Counted from the first letter of the stretch, positions 25,988 to 35,534 are shown. The stretch: 64,000 bases of DNA from Mariniflexile gromovii (GCF_017814435.1 NZ_JAGJCB010000004.1:186001-250000), one strand, 5' to 3'. Translations and numbers: made by a program. Notes: generated from the letters alone by a model not told the origin.

Positions 25988-26044
25988 AAATTTGCCTTTT
26001 ATTATAAACCCGTACTTTTATAGGTAATTAAAAAAGGCAAATTT
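25988..26044 (+). terminator. Long-loop hairpin after gcvP, next to the ketosynthase start
   Basis: A 13-bp perfect stem AAATTTGCCTTTT / AAAAGGCAAATTT (25988-26000 and 26032-26044) with a 31-base loop and a T run after it. It looks like the gcvP terminator but ends only eight bases before the next ATG, so it could also control that gene. Confidence 0.6.
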
Positions 26045-26052
26045 TTCTTTTT

Positions 26053-27111
26053 ATGAATATTAAAATTACCGGTACAGGAAGCTATATTCCAGATACCATT
26101 GAAAAAAACGATGCATTCCACGAACATACTTTTTTAAACACAGATGGTTCAGCAATTAATTACCCTAACAATGTTATAATTGAAAAATTTCAAGCCATTA
26201 CAGGTATTGTTGAAAGGCGTTATGCAAAAGACCACCATAACTCATCCGATCTAGGTTTTTTTGCTGCAGAAAGAGCCATAGCAGATGCCAAAATAGACCC
26301 TGAAACGATTGATTATATTATTGTAGCACACAATTTTGGTGATGTTAAACATAACACCATTCAAAGTGATATGCTACCAAGTTTAGCCACAAGAATAAAA
26401 CACAGTTTACGCATTAAAAACCCAAAATGTATCGCTTACGATATTTTATTTGGCTGTCCCGGTTGGATTGAAGGCGTAATACAAGCAAATGCTTTTATAA
26501 AAGCTGGGATAGCAAAACGCTGCTTAGTTATTGGTACCGAAACCCTTTCAAGAGTTGTTGATAAACATGATAGAGATGCCATGATTTTTTCGGATGGCGC
26601 TGGTGCCACCATTATTGAAGCAACCGAAGATGAAGGCGGTATTTTAGCACATGAAACTGCCAGTTACACCTATGATGAAGCCTATTATTTACATTTTGGA
26701 AACTCCAACAACCCCACACTAAGTAAAGATACGCGCTACATCAAAATGGAAGGTCGAAAAATATACGAGTTCGCATTAAATCATGTACCACAAGCTATAA
26801 AAACATGTATTGATAATAGTGGCTTGGATATTAAAGACGTAAAAAAGATTTTTATTCATCAGGCCAACGAAAAAATGGACGAAGCGATTTTAAAACGCTT
26901 ATACAGACTTTACAGAACCGAAATTCCTGAACATATTATGCCTATGAGCATCCAAACACTAGGAAATAGTTCGGTGGCAACCGTACCTACGCTTTTGGAT
27001 TTAGTTAGAAATAATAAATTAGAAAACCACAACCTTTCAAAAGGCGATGTTGTTATTTTTGCAAGTGTTGGTGCTGGTATGCATATCAATGCTATTGTTT
27101 ACAAATATTAA
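26053..27111 (+). CDS. 3-oxoacyl-ACP synthase III family protein (FabH-like)
   Basis: A thiolase-fold condensing enzyme of 352 residues. The FabH triad is complete: C135 in L-F-G-C-P-G-W, H269 in F-I-H-Q-A-N and N305 in L-G-N-S-S-V-A-T. The insert N-F-G-D-V-K-H-N-T-I-Q (94-104) and the overall length are more like the secondary-metabolism/lipid FabH relatives than housekeeping FabH. It is followed by a methyltransferase and a glycosyltransferase, so it may prime an unusual acyl chain for an envelope lipid or pigment; this is inference. Confidence 0.88.
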   Translation: MNIKITGTGSYIPDTIEKNDAFHEHTFLNTDGSAINYPNNVIIEKFQAITGIVERRYAKDHHNSSDLGFFAAERAIADAKIDPETIDYIIVAHNFGDVKHNTIQSDMLPSLATRIKHSLRIKNPKCIAYDILFGCPGWIEGVIQANAFIKAGIAKRCLVIGTETLSRVVDKHDRDAMIFSDGAGATIIEATEDEGGILAHETASYTYDEAYYLHFGNSNNPTLSKDTRYIKMEGRKIYEFALNHVPQAIKTCIDNSGLDIKDVKKIFIHQANEKMDEAILKRLYRLYRTEIPEHIMPMSIQTLGNSSVATVPTLLDLVRNNKLENHNLSKGDVVIFASVGAGMHINAIVYKY

Positions 27112-27126
27112 AGATTCAACTGTTTA

Positions 27127-27654
27127 ATGTACGAGAAAACTTTTCCTAATAAACGTTTTAAACATACGCTCCAATTTTTAGAGAAACACATAAAAAACTC
27201 TGAAACTATTTTAGATTTAGGTGTAGAAAATCCGTTTTCGGATATTATGAAACAACGCGGTTTTAAAGTTGAAAACACCAAAGGGGAAGATTTGGATATG
27301 GATACTTCAACCATTGAAAATTCCAACGCTTCCGTTGTTACGGCTTTTGAAATTTTTGAACATCTATTATCGCCATTTACCGTACTTCAGTCTATAAAAA
27401 CCAACAAATTAGTTGCCAGTGTTCCTTTAAAATTATGGTTTTCTTCAGCTTACAGAAGCAAAACCGATATGCTGGACAGACATTACCATGAGTTTGAAGA
27501 TTGGCAATTCGATTGGCTGTTAGAAAAAGCCGGTTGGAAAATTATAGATCGCCAAAAATGGACAAACCCAACAAAAAAAATTGGAATACGCCCCATTTTG
27601 CGTTGGTTTACACCAAGGTATTACATTGTATATGCCGAAAGAATAAGCAAATAA
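27127..27654 (+). CDS. Class I SAM-dependent methyltransferase-like protein
   Basis: 175 residues. Motif I is degenerate (T-I-L-D-L-G-V-E-N-P-F), followed by an acidic strand end (G-E-D-L-D-M-D) and the post-motif E-I-F-E-H-L-L-S-P, which resembles Methyltransf_11/23 proteins. The C-terminal part W-F-T-P-R-Y-Y-I-V-Y-A-E-R is typical of small methyltransferases near glycosyltransferases. It starts 15 bases after the ketosynthase gene and is likely in the same operon. Confidence 0.75.
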   Translation: MYEKTFPNKRFKHTLQFLEKHIKNSETILDLGVENPFSDIMKQRGFKVENTKGEDLDMDTSTIENSNASVVTAFEIFEHLLSPFTVLQSIKTNKLVASVPLKLWFSSAYRSKTDMLDRHYHEFEDWQFDWLLEKAGWKIIDRQKWTNPTKKIGIRPILRWFTPRYYIVYAERISK

Positions 27655-27660
27655 CAATTC

Positions 27661-27725
27661 TAAGTACCAAACTCCAAAAGATTTCAATTAAAATTGGGAT
27701 TTGGAATTTAAATATTGAAATTTAT
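27661..27725 (+). repeat. Dispersed repeat upstream of the glycosyltransferase (copy B)
   Basis: It shares AAGTACCAAA, CTCCAAAAG and the tail GGGATTTGGAATTTAAAT with the copy before purE (14524-14586). Both copies lie directly in front of a start codon. Confidence 0.5.
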
Positions 27726-27728
27726 AGA

Positions 27729-28580
27729 ATGAACTTTTACATCATCATTCCAGCACATAACGAAGCAAGTTCTATTGGATTAACTTTAGATTCATTGGTC
27801 AAACAAACGCTTCAACCAAAACGTATTGTGGTTGTGAATGATAATTCTACAGATGACACACAAGATATTGTTGAAGGATATTCAGCAAAGTATTCTTGGA
27901 TTCAGTTGGTAAATTCAAAATCATCCAACGAGCATTTACCGGGTTCAAAAATTATTAATGCTTTTTATAAAGGTTACGAAACTCTTGACGAGCATTATGA
28001 TGTGCTATGTAAATTTGATGCCGATTTAATTTTCCCAACTAATTATTTAGAACAGCTCGCCATCCATTTTACCGCAGACAAGAATATTGGTATGGCAGCA
28101 GGATTTTGCTATATTGAAAAAAATAGTTCTTGGGTATTGGAAAATTTAACCCGAAAAGACCACATTAGAGGAGCTTTAAAAGCTTATAAAAAAGACTGTT
28201 TTTTACAAATTGGCAAACTAAAACCATCTATGGGTTGGGATACGGTTGATGAATTGCTAGCTAAGTTTTACGGCTGGAAACTTGTAACCGATGCATCGCT
28301 GCATGTAAAACACTTAAAACCTACGGGAATTAGCTATAACAAAGCTTCAAAATATTTACAAGGTGAAGCCATGTACAAAATGCGCTATGGCTTTTTCATC
28401 ACTTTAATTTCGGCTTTAAAATTGGCTTATAAAAAAGGTAGTTTTTCACTTTTTAAAGATTATATAGCCGGTTATTTTAAAGCTAAAAAGGATAATATCG
28501 ACTTTTTGGTAAGCGAAAAGGAAGGTGAATTTATTAGAAATTTGCGTTGGAAAGGAATGTTTAATAAATTCAAATCTTAA
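27729..28580 (+). CDS. Family 2 glycosyltransferase
   Basis: 283 residues with the GT-A fold. It opens F-Y-I-I-I-P-A-H-N-E-A-S-S-I-G, has V-V-N-D-N-S-T-D-D-T for nucleotide binding and a D-A-D metal motif in K-F-D-A-D-L-I-F-P. No membrane helices are evident. The ATG at 27729 is used because it starts the conserved strand; the longer open frame upstream only overlaps the methyltransferase gene in another frame. The acceptor is unknown. Confidence 0.9.
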   Translation: MNFYIIIPAHNEASSIGLTLDSLVKQTLQPKRIVVVNDNSTDDTQDIVEGYSAKYSWIQLVNSKSSNEHLPGSKIINAFYKGYETLDEHYDVLCKFDADLIFPTNYLEQLAIHFTADKNIGMAAGFCYIEKNSSWVLENLTRKDHIRGALKAYKKDCFLQIGKLKPSMGWDTVDELLAKFYGWKLVTDASLHVKHLKPTGISYNKASKYLQGEAMYKMRYGFFITLISALKLAYKKGSFSLFKDYIAGYFKAKKDNIDFLVSEKEGEFIRNLRWKGMFNKFKS

Positions 28581-28590
28581 AAACATTCAC

Positions 28591-28815
28591 ATGAAAGCGT
28601 TCGGATTGACACTTCTTTTTTGCATTGGCATCTACTTTTTAGCTAAAACAACCTTAAAACCTACCGTTAAGGAGGTTGAAACCAATACGGGCAATCTAAA
28701 CTGCGTACCACCAAATACCTTAGAAGCCAATTCTGGTCATTATGAAGGTTGTTGTATTATTTTGGATAGAACTTCCGTTATCGTTAATCAAAATTTAAAA
28801 CACAATACTAATTAA
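28591..28815 (+). CDS. Small single-pass membrane protein, cysteine-containing
   Basis: 74 residues: an N-terminal membrane helix (about 4-18) and an outside part with N-C-V-P-P and G-C-C-I-I-L-D. It starts ten bases after the glycosyltransferase stop codon and its 3' end overlaps the convergent endonuclease gene by eight bases. No family is recognised. Confidence 0.6.
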   Translation: MKAFGLTLLFCIGIYFLAKTTLKPTVKEVETNTGNLNCVPPNTLEANSGHYEGCCIILDRTSVIVNQNLKHNTN

Positions 28816-29617
28816 AACTCCAATCTTTATAACTGCTAGAAGCTTCCAAGGTATTCTCTAAAGTATCGTCCAATTGTGGAAAAAAATCAATTCCCGTTAG
28901 TTTTTCAATAGAATCTACAGAAACCACAAATTCATAAAGTGGTTTATTGGAATTTTCATGAGGCATTAAAAAGGCAATCATTTTTGTTTTTCCCGAATTG
29001 TTATCAATCAATACTTTATAAAACTGATTTGGTACTGCTACCCTTTCGCTTCCTATGGTTTTCATGTTTCCTTTTAAAACACCGCCTGTTACCACAAAAA
29101 CCCCATCGTATTTACTTGCCCAATAACGTATTTTTTGCTCTAAGGTATTCCAAATTCCAGAGTTAAAAGCGTGGTCTTGCGGACTGATATTGCTGGTTAA
29201 AAAAGTTTCTTCATATACAAACTTACTGTAACTTCTATCGCCTGCGGGACATAAATGCCCACGGTCGTAACCTGAGTTTTTGTAATTCCTCCAATCGGCA
29301 GCACCCGTTTTCACCGCTTTATCAACCTCGAAATAGGGGCGCTTGAAATTGGTATTGGACAAGTGAAATTTCTTTAGCTCATAAGCAACCCACTCCGCTT
29401 GCTCGTGTGGCTCGCTATAAGAAAGCGAATAACCTTCATGGTGCACTATTTGCCCCGTAGTACTGGTGGGCAAAAAATATTCGTTGGTGTTTTGTTTAAC
29501 TTCCTCGCCTTCCGCAACAATTTCTACCTTTTCTTCTACTTTTAAAAAATGTTCATACCCATAAATCCCTAAAACAATAAGAATAGCAATTAATGAGTAA
29601 ACTGATTTTTTAGTCAT
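28808..29617 (-). CDS. DNA/RNA non-specific endonuclease (NUC1 type), membrane-anchored
   Basis: 269 residues. The beta-beta-alpha-metal motif D-R-G-H is at 118-121 with the metal Asn at N152 in H-A-F-N-S-G-I-W-N, as in Serratia nuclease and EndoG. An N-terminal hydrophobic helix (about 7-20) makes it exported or membrane-anchored. It follows the PafA-type phosphatase without a gap, so a joint role in scavenging phosphate from extracellular nucleic acids is plausible. Confidence 0.92.
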   Translation of the reverse strand: MTKKSVYSLIAILIVLGIYGYEHFLKVEEKVEIVAEGEEVKQNTNEYFLPTSTTGQIVHHEGYSLSYSEPHEQAEWVAYELKKFHLSNTNFKRPYFEVDKAVKTGAADWRNYKNSGYDRGHLCPAGDRSYSKFVYEETFLTSNISPQDHAFNSGIWNTLEQKIRYWASKYDGVFVVTGGVLKGNMKTIGSERVAVPNQFYKVLIDNNSGKTKMIAFLMPHENSNKPLYEFVVSVDSIEKLTGIDFFPQLDDTLENTLEASSSYKDWSFN

Positions 29618-31267
29618 CTATCTATAAACAAATTCTAAGGGTTGCCCAATAGCACCGTTTGGAAAGCTAATACCTAATAGTGCAGACATGGTTGGCGCCA
29701 CATCGGTAATCTCGGTTTTTTGGAAAGTTGCACCATGCTTAATACCTTTTCCGAAGAACAAAAGTGGCACATGGGTATCATAATCGAAACCAGATCCATG
29801 GGTAGACCCTGTTTTGCTGTATGAAATATAAGCGGCATCATAAACAAAAAGCACATCGCCAGAACGTTTTTGATTGTGTCCTTTTTGCAACAATGCTTCG
29901 ATACCCGTTGTAAACGACGTTGAGTTTATAGCGGTTGCCGTATATGCCTTATCTATATATTCATAACTAATAATTTCGTTTACAATCGCTTCTTGAACGT
30001 CGTCTAAATCCAAATCGAGCTTATTTATTTGAACTCTATTTAAAAATATCTGATTATTGCTTATGTTTTCAATTAAATCAGTAGCACCAAATTTAGCAAG
30101 CATAAATGCACCTAACTTATCTTTAAACGCATTTGTATCTACATAACCCGCTGGTATTTTTACGCTTTTTAAATATGATGGAACATCTACGGCAGCATGA
30201 TCTGCAGTTAAAAATACTGTATATGCACCTTTTCCAACCTTAGTATCTAGCGCATTAAACAAACGTTCTAAATCCTTATCTAAACGAATATAAGTGTCTT
30301 CAATTTCTTTTGAGTTTACTCCGAATTTATGCCCTACATAATCGGTACTGGAAAAACTTACTGCAAGCACATCGGTATCGGCATCTTGCCCTAATTGTTC
30401 CCCTGATAGGGCTGCTATGCCAAAATCTGCCACAATACTATTACCGTATGCGGTTGATTTAATAATATCGAAACCTCCATTTTCATCTTTTAGAGCAGCC
30501 AAATCGTATGGGAAAGTGGCTGTTTCTTTTCCTTTAAATGTACCCTCAAAATCATTCAAATCACTACCACTTTCTATATATGTTGAAATATCATAAAGTG
30601 TATTCCAAGGTTTCAAATACGATTCTGCAACTTTTGAATTATTGAATTCATTCACCCAATTAGGTAAATCAGTCATATAAAACGTACTCGTTATAAAATC
30701 GCCTTTATCTTTTCCGTAAAACCAATAAGCTGCATTGGCCGTATGGCCTGCTGGCAAAATAGCACCTCTATCTTTTATGGAAATACCAATTGTTTTTCCT
30801 CGCATTTGGGTAAACAAACGGTTTTCATCTGAAAAAGTAGTAGCTTTCATTCGGTGTGGAGACATTTGTCCGTCTTCGGTAACGGCACCAACAGCTTGTA
30901 CACTATCATCACCCGCACAATACACACTTTTTTTAATTTCTTTATCGTACCAATCATTTCCTATAATACCATGATATTTTGGTGTAGTACCCGTATAAAC
31001 CGAAGCATGACCAGGACCTGTATAAGTTGGCACATAGTTGTAATGGTTGTTTTTACAGTTAAAGCCTTCGTTCATCATGCGTTTAAAACCTCCTTCGCCA
31101 TACTTATTGTAAAAACGCGTTAAATAATCATAACGCATTTGGTCTACCACAATACCTACCACTAATTTTGGGTTATTAGCATTTTGTTTTGATGCCACCT
31201 TGCTTTGGGCATTACCAAAAAGCGTTAAATTAAACGCCAGTAAAACATAAACAACATTTTTTATCAT
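29618..31267 (-). CDS. PafA-type alkaline phosphatase
   Basis: A periplasmic metal-dependent phosphomonoesterase of 549 residues with a Sec signal (cleavage likely after N-A-Q). The active-site set of Elizabethkingia PafA is present by spacing: D42, nucleophile T83 in T-G-P-G-H, N104, K165 and R167. Zinc ligands appear as F-S-S-T-D-Y-V-G-H, T-A-D-H-A-A and the late T-H-G-S-G-F-D-Y-D. It is followed directly by the endonuclease gene. A TATTTTTG box (31287-31294, minus strand) lies 20 bases upstream. Confidence 0.92.
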   Translation of the reverse strand: MIKNVVYVLLAFNLTLFGNAQSKVASKQNANNPKLVVGIVVDQMRYDYLTRFYNKYGEGGFKRMMNEGFNCKNNHYNYVPTYTGPGHASVYTGTTPKYHGIIGNDWYDKEIKKSVYCAGDDSVQAVGAVTEDGQMSPHRMKATTFSDENRLFTQMRGKTIGISIKDRGAILPAGHTANAAYWFYGKDKGDFITSTFYMTDLPNWVNEFNNSKVAESYLKPWNTLYDISTYIESGSDLNDFEGTFKGKETATFPYDLAALKDENGGFDIIKSTAYGNSIVADFGIAALSGEQLGQDADTDVLAVSFSSTDYVGHKFGVNSKEIEDTYIRLDKDLERLFNALDTKVGKGAYTVFLTADHAAVDVPSYLKSVKIPAGYVDTNAFKDKLGAFMLAKFGATDLIENISNNQIFLNRVQINKLDLDLDDVQEAIVNEIISYEYIDKAYTATAINSTSFTTGIEALLQKGHNQKRSGDVLFVYDAAYISYSKTGSTHGSGFDYDTHVPLLFFGKGIKHGATFQKTEITDVAPTMSALLGISFPNGAIGQPLEFVYR

Positions 31268-31286
31268 AACTATTCATTTAATAATT

Positions 31287-31294
31287 CAAAAATA
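31287..31294 (-). promoter_or_regulatory. Candidate -7 element for the phosphatase-nuclease pair
   Basis: TATTTTTG on the minus strand, 20 bases before the phosphatase ATG. A -33 partner is not visible. Confidence 0.3.
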
Positions 31295-31374
31295 CTGTTT
31301 TTAAAATATCTTTAATTTAAAATTAAAGTTAAATCCCAGTAACTTTTTTTACTTTAGCACTATTAAAATTGATT

Positions 31375-32112
31375 ATGACCTATCTACATAATATTGGTGC
31401 TTATTTTTTAATGATTGCTGAAATGTTTCGCAAACCAACCAAATGGTCTGTGATGAAAAACTTAATATTGAAAGATGTTGATGATTTGATTATTGGCTCA
31501 TTAGGTATCATTGCTTTTATATCGTTTTTTGTTGGTGGTGTTATCACTATTCAAACGGCTTTAAATATAGACAACCCGTTAATTCCTAAATATTTAGTGG
31601 GATTTGCGACCAGACAATCGGTAATTTTAGAATTTGCACCTACTTTTACATCCATAATTATGGCTGGAAAAGTAGGGTCATTTATTACATCCAGCATAGG
31701 TACGATGCGTGTAACGGAGCAAATTGACGCACTGGAAGTTATGGGCATTAACTCATTAAACTATTTAGTGTTTCCTAAAACCGTTGCTTTAATGCTGTAT
31801 CCGTTTGCTATTTCTATTGGTATGTTTTTAGGTATTCTTGGTGGTATGGCAGCTTGTGTTTATGGTGGTTTTAGTTCGCTTGAAGACTATATTTATGGCA
31901 TTCAAACCGATTTTATTCCATTCCATATTACTTATGCCTTTATAAAAACCTTTGTGTTTGCTTTTGTGCTAGCAACCATTCCCGCGTTTCATGGCTACTA
32001 TATGAAAGGTGGCGCTTTAGAAGTTGGTAAAGCTAGTACCACATCGTTTGTTTGGACCAGCGTTGTAATAATTCTTTTAAATTATTTCCTAACCCAAATG
32101 CTTTTAAGTTAA
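31375..32112 (+). CDS. MlaE-like ABC transporter permease
   Basis: 245 residues with five to six membrane helices and the conserved family core R-V-T-E-Q-I-D-A-L-E-V-M-G-I-N. MlaE-type permeases move phospholipid or similar hydrophobic molecules between envelope layers. The ATG at 31375 is chosen over a TTG two codons earlier. Its stop codon overlaps the ATP-binding subunit start. The usual MCE substrate-binding gene is not next to it here. Confidence 0.92.
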   Translation: MTYLHNIGAYFLMIAEMFRKPTKWSVMKNLILKDVDDLIIGSLGIIAFISFFVGGVITIQTALNIDNPLIPKYLVGFATRQSVILEFAPTFTSIIMAGKVGSFITSSIGTMRVTEQIDALEVMGINSLNYLVFPKTVALMLYPFAISIGMFLGILGGMAACVYGGFSSLEDYIYGIQTDFIPFHITYAFIKTFVFAFVLATIPAFHGYYMKGGALEVGKASTTSFVWTSVVIILLNYFLTQMLLS

Positions 32113-32879
32113 TGATAGAGGTTAAAGATTTACATAAGTCGTTCAATGGTGTTGAAGTTTTAAAAGGCATTAGTACTACGTTTGAAAAAGGAAAAACCAA
32201 TTTGATTATTGGGCAAAGTGGTTCAGGCAAAACCGTATTTTTAAAATGCCTTTTAGGATTGTTCGATTATGAAGAAGGGACTATTGCTTACGATGGCAAG
32301 ATTTTTTCAAAATTAACAGAAGACGAAAAACGAAATGTACGGGGTGAAATTGGCATGGTATTCCAAGGAAGCGCTTTATTTGATTCGATGACGATTGCCG
32401 AAAATGTAATGTTCCCGTTGCGAATGTTCACAAAACAAAGCAAAAGCGAAATGCAAGACCGTGTAGATTTTGTTTTGAACCGTGTAAACTTACAAGACGC
32501 CCATAAAAAGAAACCAAGCGAAGCTTCGGGTGGTATGCAAAAACGCGTTGCCATTGCTAGAGCTATTGTAAACAACCCAAAGTATTTATTTTGTGATGAG
32601 CCAAACTCTGGTTTAGACCCCAAAACCTCTATTGTAATTGATGACCTTATTAAAGAGATTACCGAAGAATATAATATTACTACCGTAATAAATTCGCACG
32701 ATATGAACTCGGTAATGCAAATAGGTGAAAAAATTGTATTCCTTAAAAACGGGTTAAAAGCTTGGGAAGGCTCTAATAAAACCATTTTTAAAACAGACAA
32801 CGACGTGGTAACAGATTTTGTTTATTCTTCTGAATTAATGAAAAAAGTACGCCAGATGTATATTGAAGAAAGGCAGTAA
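32112..32879 (+). CDS. MlaF-like ABC transporter ATP-binding protein
   Basis: 255 residues. Walker A is G-Q-S-G-S-G-K-T (34-41), the signature S-G-G-M-Q-K-R and Walker B Y-L-F-C-D-E-P-N follow, and the switch His is in I-N-S-H-D. The S-G-G-M-Q-K-R-V form is that of Mla/Ttg2-type lipid transporters. It pairs with the permease ahead of it; the start codon shares a base with that gene's stop codon. Confidence 0.94.
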   Translation: MIEVKDLHKSFNGVEVLKGISTTFEKGKTNLIIGQSGSGKTVFLKCLLGLFDYEEGTIAYDGKIFSKLTEDEKRNVRGEIGMVFQGSALFDSMTIAENVMFPLRMFTKQSKSEMQDRVDFVLNRVNLQDAHKKKPSEASGGMQKRVAIARAIVNNPKYLFCDEPNSGLDPKTSIVIDDLIKEITEEYNITTVINSHDMNSVMQIGEKIVFLKNGLKAWEGSNKTIFKTDNDVVTDFVYSSELMKKVRQMYIEERQ

Positions 32880-32887
32880 CAACTTTT

Positions 32888-34381
32888 CTACCTTTCTCTT
32901 CTTATAATTAGACTATCCAAATCAAATCGTTGTTTAAGCCAGCGCTCTAATTTCCTTTGTTGTTTTGAAACATTGGCTTCATCAATGGTGTTTTTATTCC
33001 ATTTTATAGTAAAAACAGACAGGGTGTCAATTTTTGAAAAATTAGAAGTTATAACCGTTGAATATGACAATCTGGATACATCTTCATAATTAATTTTCAC
33101 CTCTTTTGTTAACTCATCAAAGGGTATTTGCTGTTTCTCAAGTTTAGATAAGCTTTTCAATTTATCCTCCAGAAATACAATTTTTTGCGATTGTGATAAT
33201 ATATCTAGAGAATCTCGATACCTAATTTGCTCCATGTATTTAAGGTTATCCAGGTTTTTACTTCTGTTTTGGTTTAATATTAGTTCAGCATTTTTTAATG
33301 CATCATAATTCTTCATTCTGTCTTTAAGTAATGCTGCTGTGCTTTCTGGTATTTCATCCAATCCAAATGTGTTCAATTGAATAGAAGACATCACTTTTTC
33401 ATCATCTGAATATTTATAAGATGAATTTTTAATAATATAATCGGCGTGAGGTAAGGCACTCAATTCTCTATTTATAAAATTTCTGGCATCTTTTTCAAAT
33501 CTACTTTCACTTAACACTTTCACAAACGTCCAAAAGGCAGGAATCATCACTATAATGGCCAGAAAAGTGGCTATTCTACTAATACGCCTTCTTTTAGCAG
33601 AATTAGCATATTTAAGCATGGGAAAGTTTAAAACTTTAACCACCAAAAATGTAGCAAGTGCAATAAATATGGTATTAATTGTAAACAAATACATGGCACC
33701 TAAAGCATACCTCATACCTTTTGAAAAATCATATTCCAAAGCAACCGCAAGTCCATAACCAACAGTACATAATGGAGGCATTAAAGCGGTTGCAATGGCT
33801 ACCCCAAAAATTACTGAAGCAATGGTTCCTCTTTTAGTTCGTGCAATTATTAAAGCCAATCCACCAAAAAATGCAATAAGTACATCGCGAATATCTGGCT
33901 TTGTTCTTGCCAACAACTCTGAAGACTCTTCACTTAAAGGAAATAACCAAAAAAACAAAAATGCCGTTAAGACACTTAAAAAAATCATGACCCCAAAATT
34001 GATCAATGATTTTTTTAAGGTATCAATATCATTTATGGATACCGATAAGCCAATACCTAAAATTGGCCCCATTAATGGAGAAATTAACATGGCACCTATA
34101 ACCACAGCGGTAGAGTTTGCGTTTAAACCTACGGATGCTACAAAAATTGAACAGACCAAAATCCAAGCGGTAGCACCTTTAAATGGAATATCCCCTTTTA
34201 TTGCCTGTATGGTAGCATCCCTATCAGTATCATCACGAAAGTCTAATAGATTTTTTAAAAAAAGTTTGATACTTGCCAACAAACCTATGGCATTTAACTG
34301 TACCGATTCTTTTTTTCCATCAACTTCCCCACTATTAGATTTGATTTCTTCTTCAGAAAAATCAGAACTCTTTTTTTCCAT
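32888..34381 (-). CDS. DUF389 / TIGR00341 family membrane protein
   Basis: 497 residues. An N-terminal acidic tail (1-60) leads into six or so membrane helices with the conserved N-S-T-A-V-V-I-G-A-M-L-I-S-P-L-M-G-P and A-L-M-P-P-L-C-T-V-G. The C-terminal 200 residues are soluble with coiled-coil character. Function is unknown; transport of a small molecule or ion is usually assumed for the family. It is convergent with the MlaF-like gene. Confidence 0.88.
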   Translation of the reverse strand: MEKKSSDFSEEEIKSNSGEVDGKKESVQLNAIGLLASIKLFLKNLLDFRDDTDRDATIQAIKGDIPFKGATAWILVCSIFVASVGLNANSTAVVIGAMLISPLMGPILGIGLSVSINDIDTLKKSLINFGVMIFLSVLTAFLFFWLFPLSEESSELLARTKPDIRDVLIAFFGGLALIIARTKRGTIASVIFGVAIATALMPPLCTVGYGLAVALEYDFSKGMRYALGAMYLFTINTIFIALATFLVVKVLNFPMLKYANSAKRRRISRIATFLAIIVMIPAFWTFVKVLSESRFEKDARNFINRELSALPHADYIIKNSSYKYSDDEKVMSSIQLNTFGLDEIPESTAALLKDRMKNYDALKNAELILNQNRSKNLDNLKYMEQIRYRDSLDILSQSQKIVFLEDKLKSLSKLEKQQIPFDELTKEVKINYEDVSRLSYSTVITSNFSKIDTLSVFTIKWNKNTIDEANVSKQQRKLERWLKQRFDLDSLIIRRER

Positions 34382-34454
34382 TATTATTTAAAATTAGCCG
34401 TGGATATGCACAAATTCACTCTTTTCAATTAAGTATTGCAAACTAAACACTAAA

Positions 34455-35534
34455 TCACCCCAGATGATTCCCAAATTTATCCTTCACCTTTTGAAGCACT
34501 TTTTTAATATCTTGCTCTTTCGTTTTAGGATAAATTAGTAATACTTCTTCTTTATCAACAATAATATAATCTTGTAAGCCATCAACCACTACAATTTTAT
34601 CTTTTTTGGTTCTAATCATGTTACCAGAAGCATCTTCAGCCAAAGTTTTAGCATGAACCACAGCATTACCTACCTCATCTTTATCTAGCTTGTCGTATAA
34701 ACTACCCCAAGTTCCTAAATCGTTCCAATCGAATTCTGCAGCAATAACAAATACATTTTTAGAAGTTTCCATAATAGCATAATCTACCGAAACATTTTCT
34801 GCTTTCGGATAATTTTCCTTTATAAAATCACTTTCTAAATTGGTATTATATGATGTAATACCCGATTCAAATAATGCATATAATGTAGGTTGATTGGTTT
34901 TAAAAGCTTCAATAACCGTTTTTACACTCCACATAAAAATTCCGGCATTCCATAAAAAATTACCTTGAGCTATAAATTGTTTAGCAGTTTCATAATCTGG
35001 CTTTTCTCTAAATTGATTTACTGGTTTTATAACTTCTGAAGTTGTTTTATCAAATTCTATATACCCATACCCTGTATTTGGAAAGGTTGGCTGAATACCA
35101 AGCGTCATCACAGCATCATTGCCTTCACAAAAATCGAATGCTTGTTGTACATTTTTTGAAAAAGTAGTTTCGTCTTCAATCCAATGGTCGCTTGGAGCTA
35201 CAATCATAACCGCATTAGGGTTTTCTTTTTGGATTTTTAACGATGCATATAAAATACAAGGCGCTGTATTTCGCATTGCAGGTTCTAAAACCACTTGGCG
35301 CTGTTTTACTTCTGGAAGTTGTTCCAATACCAAATCATTATAACGTTCGTTAGTTAAAATGAATATATTTTCTTTAGGAATTAACCTTGATAACCTTTGA
35401 AACGTTTTTTGAATTAGTGTATCACCAGTTCCTAACATATCGTGAAATTGTTTTGGAAATGCTTCAGTACTTACTGGCCAAAACCTTGAGCCTACTCCTC
35501 CTGCCATTAATATGGCGTAATAATTTTTATTCAT
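34455..35534 (-). CDS. manC: Mannose-1-phosphate guanylyltransferase
   Basis: Makes GDP-mannose from mannose-1-phosphate and GTP for polysaccharides and glycoproteins. The 359-residue protein has the nucleotidyltransferase signature M-A-G-G-V-G-S-R-F-W-P (10-20), F-P-K-Q-F and the sugar-binding G-Y-G-Y-I-E. It lacks the C-terminal isomerase domain of bifunctional ManC/AlgA enzymes. Glycan genes lie downstream of it at 36.5-39.7 kb. Confidence 0.95.
   Translation of the reverse strand: MNKNYYAILMAGGVGSRFWPVSTEAFPKQFHDMLGTGDTLIQKTFQRLSRLIPKENIFILTNERYNDLVLEQLPEVKQRQVVLEPAMRNTAPCILYASLKIQKENPNAVMIVAPSDHWIEDETTFSKNVQQAFDFCEGNDAVMTLGIQPTFPNTGYGYIEFDKTTSEVIKPVNQFREKPDYETAKQFIAQGNFLWNAGIFMWSVKTVIEAFKTNQPTLYALFESGITSYNTNLESDFIKENYPKAENVSVDYAIMETSKNVFVIAAEFDWNDLGTWGSLYDKLDKDEVGNAVVHAKTLAEDASGNMIRTKKDKIVVVDGLQDYIIVDKEEVLLIYPKTKEQDIKKVLQKVKDKFGNHLG

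Noticed and set aside
27501-27728. N-terminal extension of the glycosyltransferase
   Set aside because: It overlaps the methyltransferase gene in another frame and crosses a dispersed repeat; the conserved glycosyltransferase start is at 27729.
31310-31328. Palindrome CTTTAATTT-A-AAATTAAAG between the phosphatase and MlaE-like genes
   Set aside because: Almost pure A/T, easily expected by chance in this intergenic sequence; not enough for an operator call.
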